From Rhyacichthys aspro (taxonomy: Eukaryota > Chordata > Actinopteri > Gobiiformes > Rhyacichthyidae), in the NCBI GenBank assembly GCA_036850595.1, contig CM072163.1:16516639-16580638 (forward strand): a DNA stretch of 64,000 bases. Direction: 5' to 3'. Under the pieces are notes generated by a model. It searched no databases. It was not told the origin of the DNA and saw nothing but the letters and a program-made list of their open reading frames with translations. Positions 24,661 through 35,865 of the stretch are shown piece after piece. The position numbers were made by a program, and so were the translations under genes. Position 1 is the stretch's first letter. Every line of letters begins with the position of its first letter.

Positions 24661-27183
24661 TTAATCTCCATCACCAACAAAATCACCACCAAGAACACTT
24701 TTACAACATACCAATTAAGCCCAGAGGCTAAAACCAACACGGCCATTTTAAAGGTATGACAGACTCAAACAGATTAAGCTGAAAAAGCCACTTCAGCCAA
24801 GAACATGCTCATCAAACAGTGTTCAGCAAAGCAATCCCACAGAATCAGCTCAGTTCAACCACAATAGTCATAATGGTCACGCTTGTCCTACCTTGTTGGA
24901 GCTCAGGTTGCGTTGTTGGTTGAAGTGTTTTAGTTGTAGTTTTTTGGGGTCTGTGTTGGAGTTGGAGTTTCTCACGGGACAATTGTTGCCTCACAGACGA
25001 CTGTTGAGATGAGTTTCTAATAAAGACTGTTTTTTGGTAGTTTGTTTGTTTGACTGTTTTGCAAAATGGCTAGTTCTCCACATGCTACATTGGAATCACA
25101 GAAGAAGCAAACAAAAAGAGCTCAACGTCGCCACCTATGGCTAGAGGAGGGATTACACCCTAAGAGTGAGGTGTGATTTATCTGTTCAGAGCAAACCATT
25201 TGTGAACCATTAGAACAGATTAAGATCATAGTCTGGGGTAACCTGATTGGAGTCTCATTGTACCTTTATTAGTCCATGCTTTGCAATCTGAGATTAGGCC
25301 AAGCTTTGGGCTGGATTGGTGCCTCACTTTAGCCCTGGTAAATAAAGGTCTCTAAATAGAACAAATTCACAATTTCAATAAACAGATTAAATTCTATTCA
25401 ATATCGGTTGGACAACAGACATGAAATTGTGCTTTTTGTTAAATATTGCGTGTATTTCTCAAAGTACACTCTGATTCATGATGACGACTATTGTAATAAT
25501 TATTATTATTCATAGAACACAGCACCAGTTCTTAGTAATAATGATGCCAGACTTGTGAATGAACTCTTCCCTTGCTCATATGAATAAACTGTGAATGAAC
25601 AGACATATCTAAAATTACGGTCTTCCAATCATGTCATACTCACAGGTCAAAGTTTTCTGTTCATGGCAGTGTTCTGGACTTAATACAGCCTACCTCATGT
25701 TTAAATTTCATATTGTGGGCTGTACGGTCGATGAGCAGTGCTGAAGAATAATAGGAGCTGGAATAAGAAAAGCTATTACTGGCCTGCTCCTCGTGAATTT
25801 TCTCGTCGTCTCACTCGGAGTTCCCCCTGCATCTCGGCAGACTGTTCTCCTGTTCAACCTGCACATCTCTGTTTTTGCATGACACAGTTTGTCACGTTGG
25901 ATAATTTTGCTCTTTCTTTTTCCCTCTCATTTTCTTGTAATGACAAAGTAGCTCTGAGGCAGCTATTACCTTTTTTCTCCCTCCATTTACCATTTGTTCA
26001 GCTGTGCAAGCCCCATTGTTTTAATTTCATGCAAGACGTACTTTGGTGTTTCGCTTAAATCAGAAGTATATTCAGAAATGAAAGCTGCTCGGTTTGTTTT
26101 AGCGGTGATGATAAAGGAGAGATATATGCAAAGTAGAAAATGATGGGAAAAGGCGAATTTTGTTTTAATTCTCACATTAGCGGAAAGTAAGCCATGATGC
26201 TGCACCTAAACAAATCTGACTCCTTGATGTCTCAGAATGTTTCATCCGTGGATGGGAGACAAAATTCACATTTGCATGCTTTCTTAAACCGCCCACTCTG
26301 TGAATCAAGCCGCTGCATGATCAAAAGTGGAGTTAATAGGGAAACGGCACAAGGGGGAGTTTAATTACTAACCTAAAATACTTCTGAATGTTTGCTCTGA
26401 CGCCGTTGCTCCAGGCGAAAGTCAGTGGCGGCGGAGAGAGGCGGCTTTGGAGCATATCTGAGGCAAAGCTGAAGCCTTATTTGTGTTGTGGGATTTAGAA
26501 AGCAACTGGAGCAGAGATCAATAAGGTGTAATAGGCCTGGGAATGAAATGATGCCAGAGTGTCCCATGTCAATGAATCTGCTTATCTCCGTCTGCCAAAC
26601 TGCAGTCCACTAACCCGTGCTTACTCACTTGTAGATTAGCGATAGTGAACTGGAGAGCTTGTCGGAGCACTAAGTTTGCTGTGTGCCCTTGACTTATCTG
26701 TAAAGCCAGGGAACTTCTCTGCACAAATAGGTTCTGATATACTGTACACATCCTGTACAATGAGAGGTTTCGGTATATAGCTTATGAAGGAATATTTGGA
26801 TTTGTTTACTAACCAGAGTGGTGGCTTAGTGTGTCTACGAAAGATGTGTCTTTTGGTCTTGTTTAAAGTTTAGATTTAAAGTGCTAGAAGGGGTTGTGCC
26901 AGCCTCGAGGGTAACAGGTACATTTTCACTACAATTCTAGCTCATATGGGACTGAAGGAAATAGGGCATGAAAATGGCATCTACGGTGAGATATATATTT
27001 ACAGACAAGGGTTTTACGTTAAAGAAATAGCAAGTTGTTTTGTTAAACTTGACTCTAGATGGCCTTCGAATGTATTTATTTAGACCAATGTGAAAATACA
27101 CATGCCCTGCTACAGTAAAAATGCAGAAGAAAATCTAAACCCAGCTCTGAATCGTTCTCACAGGTGATGTATAAAAAGTGAAA
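24661..27183. other. Gene-free stretch
   Basis: No gene is seen. The 106-codon plus-strand frame at 25738-26058 matches nothing I know. A CpG-containing, repeat-free patch lies around 26395-26460. The rest is AT-rich. Confidence 0.5.
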
Positions 27184-27352
27184 TCATTCATTCATTCAGC
27201 TGATCATGTTCGGGGTCACAAGTGGGCGGAGCTTATACCTGCAGCTGTAGGCCTGAGGCATGGTACACTCAGGACAATAGCCAGGAAATTGCAGGACTAA
27301 AACATAGAGACAGAAACATTCACTCACACATTCATTCACTGCAAGCAGTTCA
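27184..27352 (-). mobile_element. LINE/retroposon 3'-end fragment
   Basis: The run CATTCATTCATTCAGCTG is followed by TTCGGGGTCAC, GGGCGGAGCTTATACC, GTACACTC..GACAATAGCC and ACATAGAGACAGA..CATTCACTCACACATTCA. This is the block order of the teleost repeat also found at 32520-32889. In both copies the tail side lies to the left, so the element runs on the minus strand. It is truncated in the middle of the family layout. The clade (L2 or RTE-like) is not certain. Confidence 0.65.
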
Positions 27353-30300
27353 GTCCTAGAGCATTCATCACAAGTGGAAATATCAAGGAACAAAAAGGCA
27401 GTGTAAATGTGTCTTTTAACATCAACTGTAACAAAAATATATAATACCCCCTAACACATAATTGCATGCTAATTTCTAAATGACCCATTTCGCTGTATCC
27501 CCCCTTCCTTGCCCAGCTGTGTCCCGTGCTGCAGTTGTGTCTCTGGTTGTACCATTGTAAAGAGCAGGCAAAGCCTCTCCTGGCACCGCCCGATAAGGCA
27601 TGTGAACATGCACCCTGCTATTCTCTTATCTGGCTGACATGCTCAAAACGCCCCCATGCCAGCGCTGAGCCTGACATGTGCAGCCCGCCATTATTAGTGT
27701 GATAGGAATAGGCCCTTTCATTCAGAGACGTGACGAACATAGCAAGTGGCGCTAAACCAAGCCCGCGCATGTCGTCATGGCTCCAAATGAGTTTTCTCGT
27801 TCCTCGGGGCAGGCTCTGCGCTGAGGATGGTCCGAATGAAAATATGAAGGCAGTGGTGAGTAGCAGGTGAGGAGTGAGTGACAGCGTAACACCCGCGTGG
27901 TCAGAGCAGGTGCTGATCTGCTGGCCTGTCTCATTTGACAACTTAAAGGGATGATGGAAGGTGTTGGAGCCTGACTAGAAGTGATAGGTCATGATTCTGG
28001 AAGACATGTGCCAAATTGACCTGCGTTAAAAATGACCACGTATTTAAGGCGGAACGAGGAAAGATGTTGAAGAGCCAAAATTGCTATGCACATCACCAGA
28101 GAAGAAGAAAAAGGATGTATTTCCGGATAAAAAAGGCCCACAACCCCAAATGTTGCATGTGAATTTGCTGTGATTTAATGATCACTAGTAGTAAATCCTT
28201 TGCTATAATAAAAGCATAGTAGAAAAAGGTCTGTCTTTATCCTGTCCACCTTCGCAGTTGATTCTCATAAAGAGAAGAGAGACACGGCATGTGATTTCAA
28301 ATGCTTTCAAATGTATGACAGTAATATCTTTACTGACAGGTGTTTGCTTTGACTGCGGTGGTTCCAGACATATCTTTACCTACGGGCAGACAGTGCAGTA
28401 ACTGCCCGTGACTTTTGTTAAACATTTACCTTGAGGAATAACTGCATGTGATGTATTGAAGGGTTTTTCTTCAGTCGAGAGCTGCTCATTCAAAGTGAAA
28501 GTGATCTTAAACTACCTACACTTGTCCTTGGCCAGGCTCTTGACAAATAAACGGTGACTGAGTTATTATAATAGAAAAGCAAGCTGTTCCATTCACCGGC
28601 CTTTTTGTCACGCGTCGAGCCGGGTTCTATTTATTAGCCCCACGTGAGCCGAGGCGTGATTGACCCTGGCACGAGCTCACGGTCTTCTACGACTGTAAGT
28701 GAAGCCGTTTAAATCTCTGCAGCGTTCATTTGACTGCAGGTTAAGGCTGAATTGTTTAAATGATAATAAGGTTCAAACCTCACCACGAGCAGTGTAATCA
28801 TACGAGTCAAGCTACCATTGCAGCATTATTTAAAAATACAAAAGCTTTCACATTGAGCAGATCGAGTGGGATTTATCGTCGACGCAAGAGGTTTCTAGAA
28901 AGTAGAAGGGATAAGAGGATTTAAAAGGGATTTAGGTAACAAAAGACAGAATGAAAATAACAGCAATGTATTACAATTATTTTTTACATAAAATCTGTGT
29001 GATACAAAGGGGAATATGACTCAGAGCTCTTTTTTAAACATTTTCATGAAGCGTTGAAAGCTTCCTGAGTCAGTAGTGAAAGAATATACTACAGGTCAGC
29101 ATATGTTTTGATTTGTTATAGTTTGCTGTTGCTTATTCATAATTGAAATGTAAAGAATTTTTAATTAAATAAGGAATTCAGAAAGAGTTGAGTGTAGAGT
29201 TGTAACATAAATGGATACTGGGCTTCCTTTATCAGGTTTCCTACAAGAAAATGCCTTCTTAAGTTCTAAACTGGAACAAGAGCGTTTACCAAGAACATTG
29301 AGAAGCACTTTGACGCCGCTGAGTCCTGAAATGACTGAGGTTTTAAAATTATTAATAAAAAATACTCTTAAATTGGTGATGGTGGCAAACATGATGAATT
29401 AGGGCCCATTGTTCCGAACATTTTTTTTTTTTTATATCATATTTTATCATCAAACAGCGTTCATTTAGATTCTGTAGGGGATTTTATTCTTGTTGAATAC
29501 TGCAGCCACCATTACTATCATAATGGAGAACTCAACTGCACTATCCGCTCCACTATGTACCCTAACCTGATCAGCCTGTTTAATCCATATGTACCAGGTT
29601 AGTTCATAATGTTACGATGGTCCATACAAACTCAACAGGAGTAGTATTGGTATAACAGGCAGGTCTTCTATCTCTTCTAAAACAAATTAAAAACTAATGC
29701 TTTCTCAGGCTAACAGTACAGTTCATATAATAGGTGACTTGTCAAATATTATGAAAAAATAAGTAAAATCCATTAGATTTAAGTGTGGACAGGGTCTGTT
29801 TGGAAACACTGACATGACCACTGAGGAGTTAGTGTACTGTCCCAACTTGAACTTTCCATAGCTGTGATTTTGTCTGGCTGCTACAACAGGGAAACTTTAT
29901 CCCCAGTGTGTGTTTATCCTAAAAAGTTGGGATTAATGCATCTCTTCAAATAGCTCCCCACAGCAGCACCTTTAAAAGAGCCCATCTGGCCTCCAGAGAC
30001 AGACAGTATAATTAACCTTATGGGCAGTGAGGCTCACATGGGGCTTTTACATTTGTTTATAATTAAAGCTGACCTTGTGCACCCGCTGCAGTGAGACTTC
30101 GAGCCAAGGGTCACAGGGACATGTGGAGTGTGGAGGTCCGTTGTCGTCGCAATCATCTGAACACGTTTCCCATTACCACAGCGGGCTGATGTGATGCCAT
30201 CCCTTAATGTTTTAGAGCAACAATGATCCAAGTCCCTTCCTCCCATTTTGCCCCCTGCATTGACCAGCGTCATACAAACATGCACAAACAAGCAACTTTA

Positions 30301-30601
30301 AGGTTATTTAAAGGACAGTGATCAATAATGCTCCTGTAACTCCTACTTAATCTCCATAATGAGCTTTATTGCAGCAATTAATCATGTCTTAGCAGCCAGT
30401 GCCCAGCCTCCCACAAGAATGCTGGCAGAATAAAGGCCAGGCCCGGCTTCTGCTGCTGCCCACAGCTCACTTCACAACAGTCCCATGGAGCACACGTCCT
30501 GTTGCAGGAATTACACTGACCCCAGCTGTTTGATGTTCCATTTTCAACATTAGACTGGTCAGCTTTTAAAACTTTTTCTGTTTCATACAAAAAATTAATC
30601 T
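27353..30601. other. Gene-free stretch
   Basis: No gene is seen. Repeat-free, CpG-containing patches at 27570-27930 and 28595-28700 (for example GTCACGCGTCGAGCCGGG) stand out from the AT-rich background and could be conserved elements. Minus-strand frames at 27618-27941 are open in two phases and look like composition effects. Confidence 0.45.
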
Positions 30602-30730
30602 GAACCAATGAGAGAATAGGAGGTGGTACCAAAGGATGCCAAATAAACTGCCTCTGGATGCCATTGGATAGACACGAACCAATGAGAGAATAGGAGGTAC
30701 AATAATCAGATCCTGGATGTGTAGACAAAC
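30602..30730 (+). repeat. Partial tandem duplication, 74-bp period
   Basis: A 23-bp block, beginning GAACCAATGAGAG, occurs without change at 30602-30624 and 30676-30698. The following parts also correspond (CTGGATG..TAGACA in each), with the second unit shortened by an internal deletion. Two units only, so this is a small tandem duplication rather than an array. Confidence 0.8.
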
Positions 30731-31467
30731 AATAAGAGAAAGAAAGCATTGCATAAAGCCTGTATCATTTCTACAGTATGGATATAGTTGTGAGGGGAAG
30801 GGACTCCAGACCCATTTCACACAGAAAGAATTTTCACAGTTTAATAGGCGTAGCTGGCCAGACTGAAATAATTTATAATAAATACATCCTTATCCTAGAC
30901 CATAAATAAACAATTTAAACCTGTTAGAATTGACTGTTCAGCCAGACCCATTCACTTTGCAAAATGAATGCTTCATTTCTCTGATTTGTTCCATGTTTTT
31001 TGAATGGCATTTCATTGGGTGTTTGTTGGTACTGCCCCCTGTTCTCTGACTGTTTCTATGTTTGACATTTGGACAAAAGAGGCTATACATGTATATTATA
31101 TATACTAAAATATGCATGTAATATACTGCAGACTAAATGCTTCCATATCATAATCAGATCATTAAAAGTCACACACAGATATAATAATGTACAATATGTT
31201 GTTGTTTTGTATAAAAGATAAACATAGATCATCCAGAGCACTCCACGGAAATAATTCGCTGTTCCCCAGTGAGACTCACTTTGTTGAATATTTTTGTTAA
31301 GATGAAAGGTATCTATATTTGATTTTCCAAAACCTTTGTGCAGCGTTTTCATTATTAATTAAGAAGAAAACTTTTAATAGGATTCCTTGATCACTTACAC
31401 AACGCTTCTTTTATCTTCGCTGGTGCTGCCGCCTGAATAACTTTCACCCGTGTCTCTTAGACTGAAA
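30731..31467. other. Gene-free stretch
   Basis: No gene or mobile element is recognised. The sequence is AT-rich. Confidence 0.5.
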
Positions 31468-31622
31468 GGTAATGTGTTTTCATCAGTTTCAAAGTGTCCC
31501 CGTGTTCCACAAGAAGATTAGCCCGTGTCACTAAAGATTATCATTTGACAGCAGCTTGATCAAACCTTGTTCAGTGAGGTTATGGGATGGCCGATCGCAG
31601 TCGGACGTCACACCGCATTGCC
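31468..31622 (+). repeat. Duplicated block with inverted ends, copy A
   Basis: The core (about 31477-31600) matches 33292-33396 in order and orientation. Shared runs include TTTTCATCAGTTT, AAAGTGTC, TTAGCCC, TGTCACTA, TCATTTGAC, GCTTGATCAA and TTCAGTGAGGTT. Over the best 58 positions I count about six differences. The ends GGTAATG (31468-31474) and CATTGCC (31616-31622) are inverted copies with one mismatch. This fits either an old short terminal-inverted-repeat element or a duplicated functional element. I recognise no family. Confidence 0.65.
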
Positions 31623-32500
31623 TTCTATGACGAATGATTCAGCTACATTTAGAAAAGTATCGATTGTGTCCCGGGCCTAATAGAAGGTGATGATGGCACT
31701 GAGGTGAATCCATTACCGGCGAGGAAGCTGCGTGAGGTATACACAGAGGGCTAATGTATGTCCTTTCCCATTTGTCATCAAGTGCGTATACACAAGAGAA
31801 GGTCCGCCGCTGTCCTCTACACCTGCATACAGCACGGACCTCAATTAATCTTACCACATCTCCAAAAAAAAAAAGAAAAAAAAGGCCAAAATATACTTCG
31901 GTGCTTTGTATCCTCTGGGCTGAGGAATCTGTGTGTCACGAGCAAACAGAAAAAGAAAACAAAGCAGCTGTCTCGGCTCAGTTAAGATGCTCTGTTGCTG
32001 GCTGCGAGCGGAGAACATGACCCCACAGTCAATAATTCTTCAGGGACAGCCGGGTGTTTGTGAGCAAACAAGCTGCTCTGGTGACATAGAGTTATGTCCC
32101 TCTGTGTACAGTAGCCCTAGTGGAGCAGCTGACCATACACCGGTAAATGCAATATATTCCATCCTAAAGTTTGGTACCGTTTATTACCAGTGTGGCATTG
32201 TCAGTGGAGTCCGCCATGTTTCTCTTCCAAGGCACAGAACCTCGAAGGAATTAAAAACGAGCCTAATAACATTTTACATTTCTAGATAAGCTTTGAAATT
32301 GACTTCATAATGAGCAGAAGTGATTAAAACAGTTGCCTCACAGATACTTCATAATTCTCACTTTAAATTGATTGAAAACACCACTCTCTGCCTACCCTAT
32401 GTGCTAGAGGCATATTGAAATTGGTAACCTTTAAATGTTTTTGCAAAAACTTGGAATACTTTCTCTCCAAAAAGTTAAAGCTAGAAAAGTCCTTGCCTAG
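31623..32500. other. Gene-free stretch
   Basis: No gene is seen. The 118-codon plus-strand frame at 31933-32289 and the overlapping frames at 31754-32020 run across an A-rich tract (31864-31884) and show no known domain. Confidence 0.45.
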
Positions 32501-32889
32501 TTTTTTTTTTTTTTTTTTTCCTACTGCTTAGCCCTTTTTGGGGTCACAGTTGGCTGGAGCCTATCCCAGCAGCTTTAGGTCTTTGGTGGAGTACACCCTG
32601 GACAGTGGCCAGTTCGTCGCAGGGCTGTCACTTATAGACAAACATTGACAGACAACCATTCACTCTCACATTCATTCACTAGGGATACTTTAGAGTTGCC
32701 AATTGACCTATACATGTCTTTGGGCGGTGGGAGGAAGCCAGAGAACCTGGAGAGAACCCACGGTGACACGGGGAGGACATGCAGACTCCTCACAGAAAGA
32801 CCAGAGTTAGCCGACGATGTTTGAGTCGGCCGGGATTTGAACTCACGACCTTCTCACTGTGAAGCAGGACCACTCTGCTTCCGTGGACC
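32501..32889 (-). mobile_element. LINE/retroposon 3'-end copy with candidate target duplication
   Basis: On the plus strand a 19-nt T run (32501-32519) is followed by family blocks: GGGGTCACAG, GGCTGGAGCCTATCCCAGC, GTACACCCTGGACA, GGCGGTGGGAGGAAGCC, GAGAGAACCCACGG, GGGGAGGACATGCAGACTCC and GGGATTTGAACTCACGACC. Read on the minus strand this is a retroposon 3' part ending in poly(A). CCTAGTTT occurs at both edges (32496-32503 and 32890-32897), a plausible 8-bp target-site duplication that overlaps the T run. The copy is 5'-truncated. The clade (L2 or RTE-like) is uncertain, but it is the same family as 27184-27352. Confidence 0.75.
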
Positions 32890-32897
32890 CCTAGTTT

Positions 32898-33277
32898 ATT
32901 TCAAATAACTGCAAAATATTAGTAGTAAAGGCTATCTTTGCGCTTCCTATTGACAGATCATATAAAGGACAGTACTATACTATTACCTCTACAGAACAGA
33001 GTAGGTGTGTCAGTCATCAAGTAACCAAAATGATGGTTCTGCTCCTCCTCACACATTGACATTGTTGTGTAAATGTGAGAGTGCTTGTGTGTGTCTGTAA
33101 GTGCAAAAAAAAAAAAAAAAAAGGAATATAAATGCATCCATTTGCCATCTCACTAAAATAAAGCATCTGCCCTGTATAAAAAAAGAATTAACAGAAAGAT
33201 TTTTTACCATAAACATACAGGGACATTATGTTTTTTTATTATTGTTGTTGTTTAAGCTAATTATGAGCATTGTTAGT
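32898..33277. other. Gene-free stretch with poly(A) run
   Basis: An 18-nt A run lies at about 33105-33122. Otherwise it is AT-rich sequence without recognisable features. Confidence 0.5.
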
Positions 33278-33421
33278 TAATGTCTCACTATATTTTCATC
33301 AGTTTTAAAGTGTCTCAAGAAGTTTAGCCCCTGTCACTACAGATTTTCATTTGACTGCCGCTTGATCAATCCCCTTCAGTGAGGTTTGTTGATGGTACAT
33401 TCGAAATTTAGTGAGACATTA
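33278..33421 (+). repeat. Duplicated block with inverted ends, copy B
   Basis: This is the counterpart of 31468-31622, in the same orientation about 1.8 kb away. Its ends form a perfect inverted repeat: TAATGTCTCACTA (33278-33290) pairs with TAGTGAGACATTA (33409-33421) across 118 nt. The core is shorter than in copy A by a gap after AAAGTGTC. After the core both copies share ACGAATGAT just outside or near the right end (about 31630 and 33429), so the similarity may go slightly beyond the inverted ends. Confidence 0.7.
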
Positions 33422-35700
33422 CCCATCAACGAATGATGTGCATTAGATATACCATACTATATCACTGTCATAGCAGGACTTCCTACACTCTACTATTCCG
33501 ACACTATCAGACATCTGTGAGTTTGCTCGTCTTTAATCCTGTCACACCGCTCGACCTACGACCCCTGATTTAAAGGTACACCGTAAGATTTGCCATGTCT
33601 GATTAGTTGGTTGCAGTGGATTCCGATACTGTGTCCTCTTCTCTGCCTTTTGATTTCGTTTTTCAATTCTGTCAACGTCCAGATATTGTTTCTGATAAGT
33701 GTGTGGCAAAGGGAACGGGGTCAGGAGTGCCAGATGTGGACAGAGTCACTGAGGTGAAGAAGCCTTTAAACAAAGTCCCCTTGATGTGCCGCCTTCTGTC
33801 CCTTCTCTGGCATCGCTAAAGGCTGCAGCGCTGGTGTTTCCACGAAGCTCTTGTGACATTTGATTATGGAGCCTTTTGGGGAGTTCCTACATGCTTTTTT
33901 CCGGAGTTGTTTGAAGTGTTTGCCGCTCGGTGGAACTATATCAACAGCAGCTATGAAGCCTGGGAGGCCTTTTCCTTTTAACAATCCACAAAAGTGTGCC
34001 GTTCTTTCCTCCAAGTTTTAAGACTAAACCTTAACTTCCTGCTTAACACACACCAACTGAAAAATGTCTCAATACTGAGGCACACATGAGGTAAATTAAG
34101 GCTGCACTGCTCTACATTTTTGGTACAAATGTATAGTAAGAAGAGGCATATACAGTAAAATCTCTCACATTGTTTCTATCTGAACTGTTGCGTTTTCAAG
34201 ACACGTTTTGTTGAGTGCATGGTCTTTATCTTAACATGTAACACTTTCCTCATGGGATAGCATTTCTTACTGCAATAAAAAGCAATGTATAGCGCTTATT
34301 TATCCCCAGCATATCATCAAACTGTCGGTTAGCATCTTTCGCCGACTAAACCTTTTGCATATCTGTGTACTCATAATTGATTCTCTGTTATATGGGCTGC
34401 AAAATGCCACCAAGATAACTGCAGCGTGGATGGTATAAAACCCTGAGTGAGGTTTGATAGACTGTCACATCTTATCACGGCTTTGAAACACTAAGAGGAA
34501 GAGGAGCGCGAGGGGGCTGCCGATGTGCACCCCACTCCTGTTTCTCAAAAGGTGTTTCTGTGCTAAACATTTTCAAAGTGCTCCGCCTTGAAAATATCAT
34601 TTTGTATTTTTCAGGTTTGTGGAAAGGCAAGGATTAAGTGAGATGGGGGTAACAAGTGACTTCAAACTGACAAAGTTGAGATTTAAGAAAGTTTGAAACT
34701 TTCTGTAAAAGCCACATGAGGTGGGCATGTACAAGTCTGTGGTGACAATGTGTTACACAGACACTGTTAGCTCTAAAGCTGCTTTTTACTGTAGCCTTTG
34801 ACTATATCTCTATTCCCAGGATTGGTTTTCCACTGGAGAAATGTTGTTAGAATTATAAGATATCATGTGATTAATTATTTGGCTTAAACCTTGAGATACT
34901 TACCAGATTAGGTCTGTTTATCCAAAAGACTGAACTACATATGGAGTAAACAATGTAGCAGCCAAGCACTAAGCACAGTAGCATATGCCCAATGCCTTAC
35001 AATATGTTTTACAAATAAAAATCACTCTATTAGTGTTTAGTCAAAGAAATTCTGTTGCTTGGTGATAGAGAGCAACAAATAAATATTAGATCTTGTCCTC
35101 AGTCACAGAGCACACCAAGGTTTAGGAACTAAACAGTAAATCATGTCCTATGATTGTGGATGAGTTCAAGCAACTGTGTGCAAGGTGTTAAAGGGACACA
35201 CAAATGAATGAAGAACCATAAAAAGTAGTATCAAATATTATCATAAAGATGTGTGCTTATGGTTTGTCTGTGCTTGGATTTTGAGCCTTTTTCAAATACA
35301 ACAGCCGTCCAAGTTTGGCAAATATAGTTGTGCTGCATTCACAAATGTAATGTAAAAGAAGAGGTTCAGCACCACAGACAGCTCCTCAACTCACCAGGCC
35401 TTTCTAAAACTAAGGCACTTGTGTTGATCCACCTAAGGTTATGTCACTTGTTATGATTAGGTGTTGACAATTTAACCTCAACATGTCTGGCCTTTTCCAC
35501 AGCCAATAAAAGTATATTCAATCTTAATGCTTTGCAAGGTCTTTTACGCATGGTCGTTCTAAAATAACAATTTAAATCAGAATAAATAATAAAAAATCAG
35601 TAAAATTATTCTTTTATTTAAGATTTAAGTCATTAAATGATACCATTGACTCACTTGAATCACACCCCATTTTCTATTTGGCTTTTTTACCCACAGGGGG
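33422..35700. other. Gene-free stretch
   Basis: No gene is seen. Frames at 33607-33819 (+) and 33766-34014 (-) overlap and match nothing I know. The sequence is otherwise AT-rich. Confidence 0.5.
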
Positions 35701-35865
35701 TAAAAATAACCCAGGACTACACTGAGACTGAACCATAGCTAAACCTAAGACTGAATTCTCAGACTATACAGAAATTAACCTTGAATAAACAAGAACCATA
35801 GCAAGAACCAGGACTAAACCAAGAATCTAATCTAAGACTAAACACAGGCCAAACCCAAGCAGTAA
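35701..35865 (+). repeat. Degenerate minisatellite of AGGACTAAACCA-type units
   Basis: Irregular 10-14-bp units recur across the block: AGGACTACACTGAGACTGAACC, AAACCTAAGACTGAA, AGAACCAGGACTAAACCAAG, CTAAGACTAAACACAGG. Tandem (A)GGACTAAACC arrays of this sort are frequent in teleost DNA. The units are diverged, so the array is old. Confidence 0.7.

Noticed and set aside
30602..30698. Repeated 23-mer with spacer as a CRISPR-like unit
   Set aside because: Only two copies, eukaryotic context, and the spacer itself is part of the duplicated unit.
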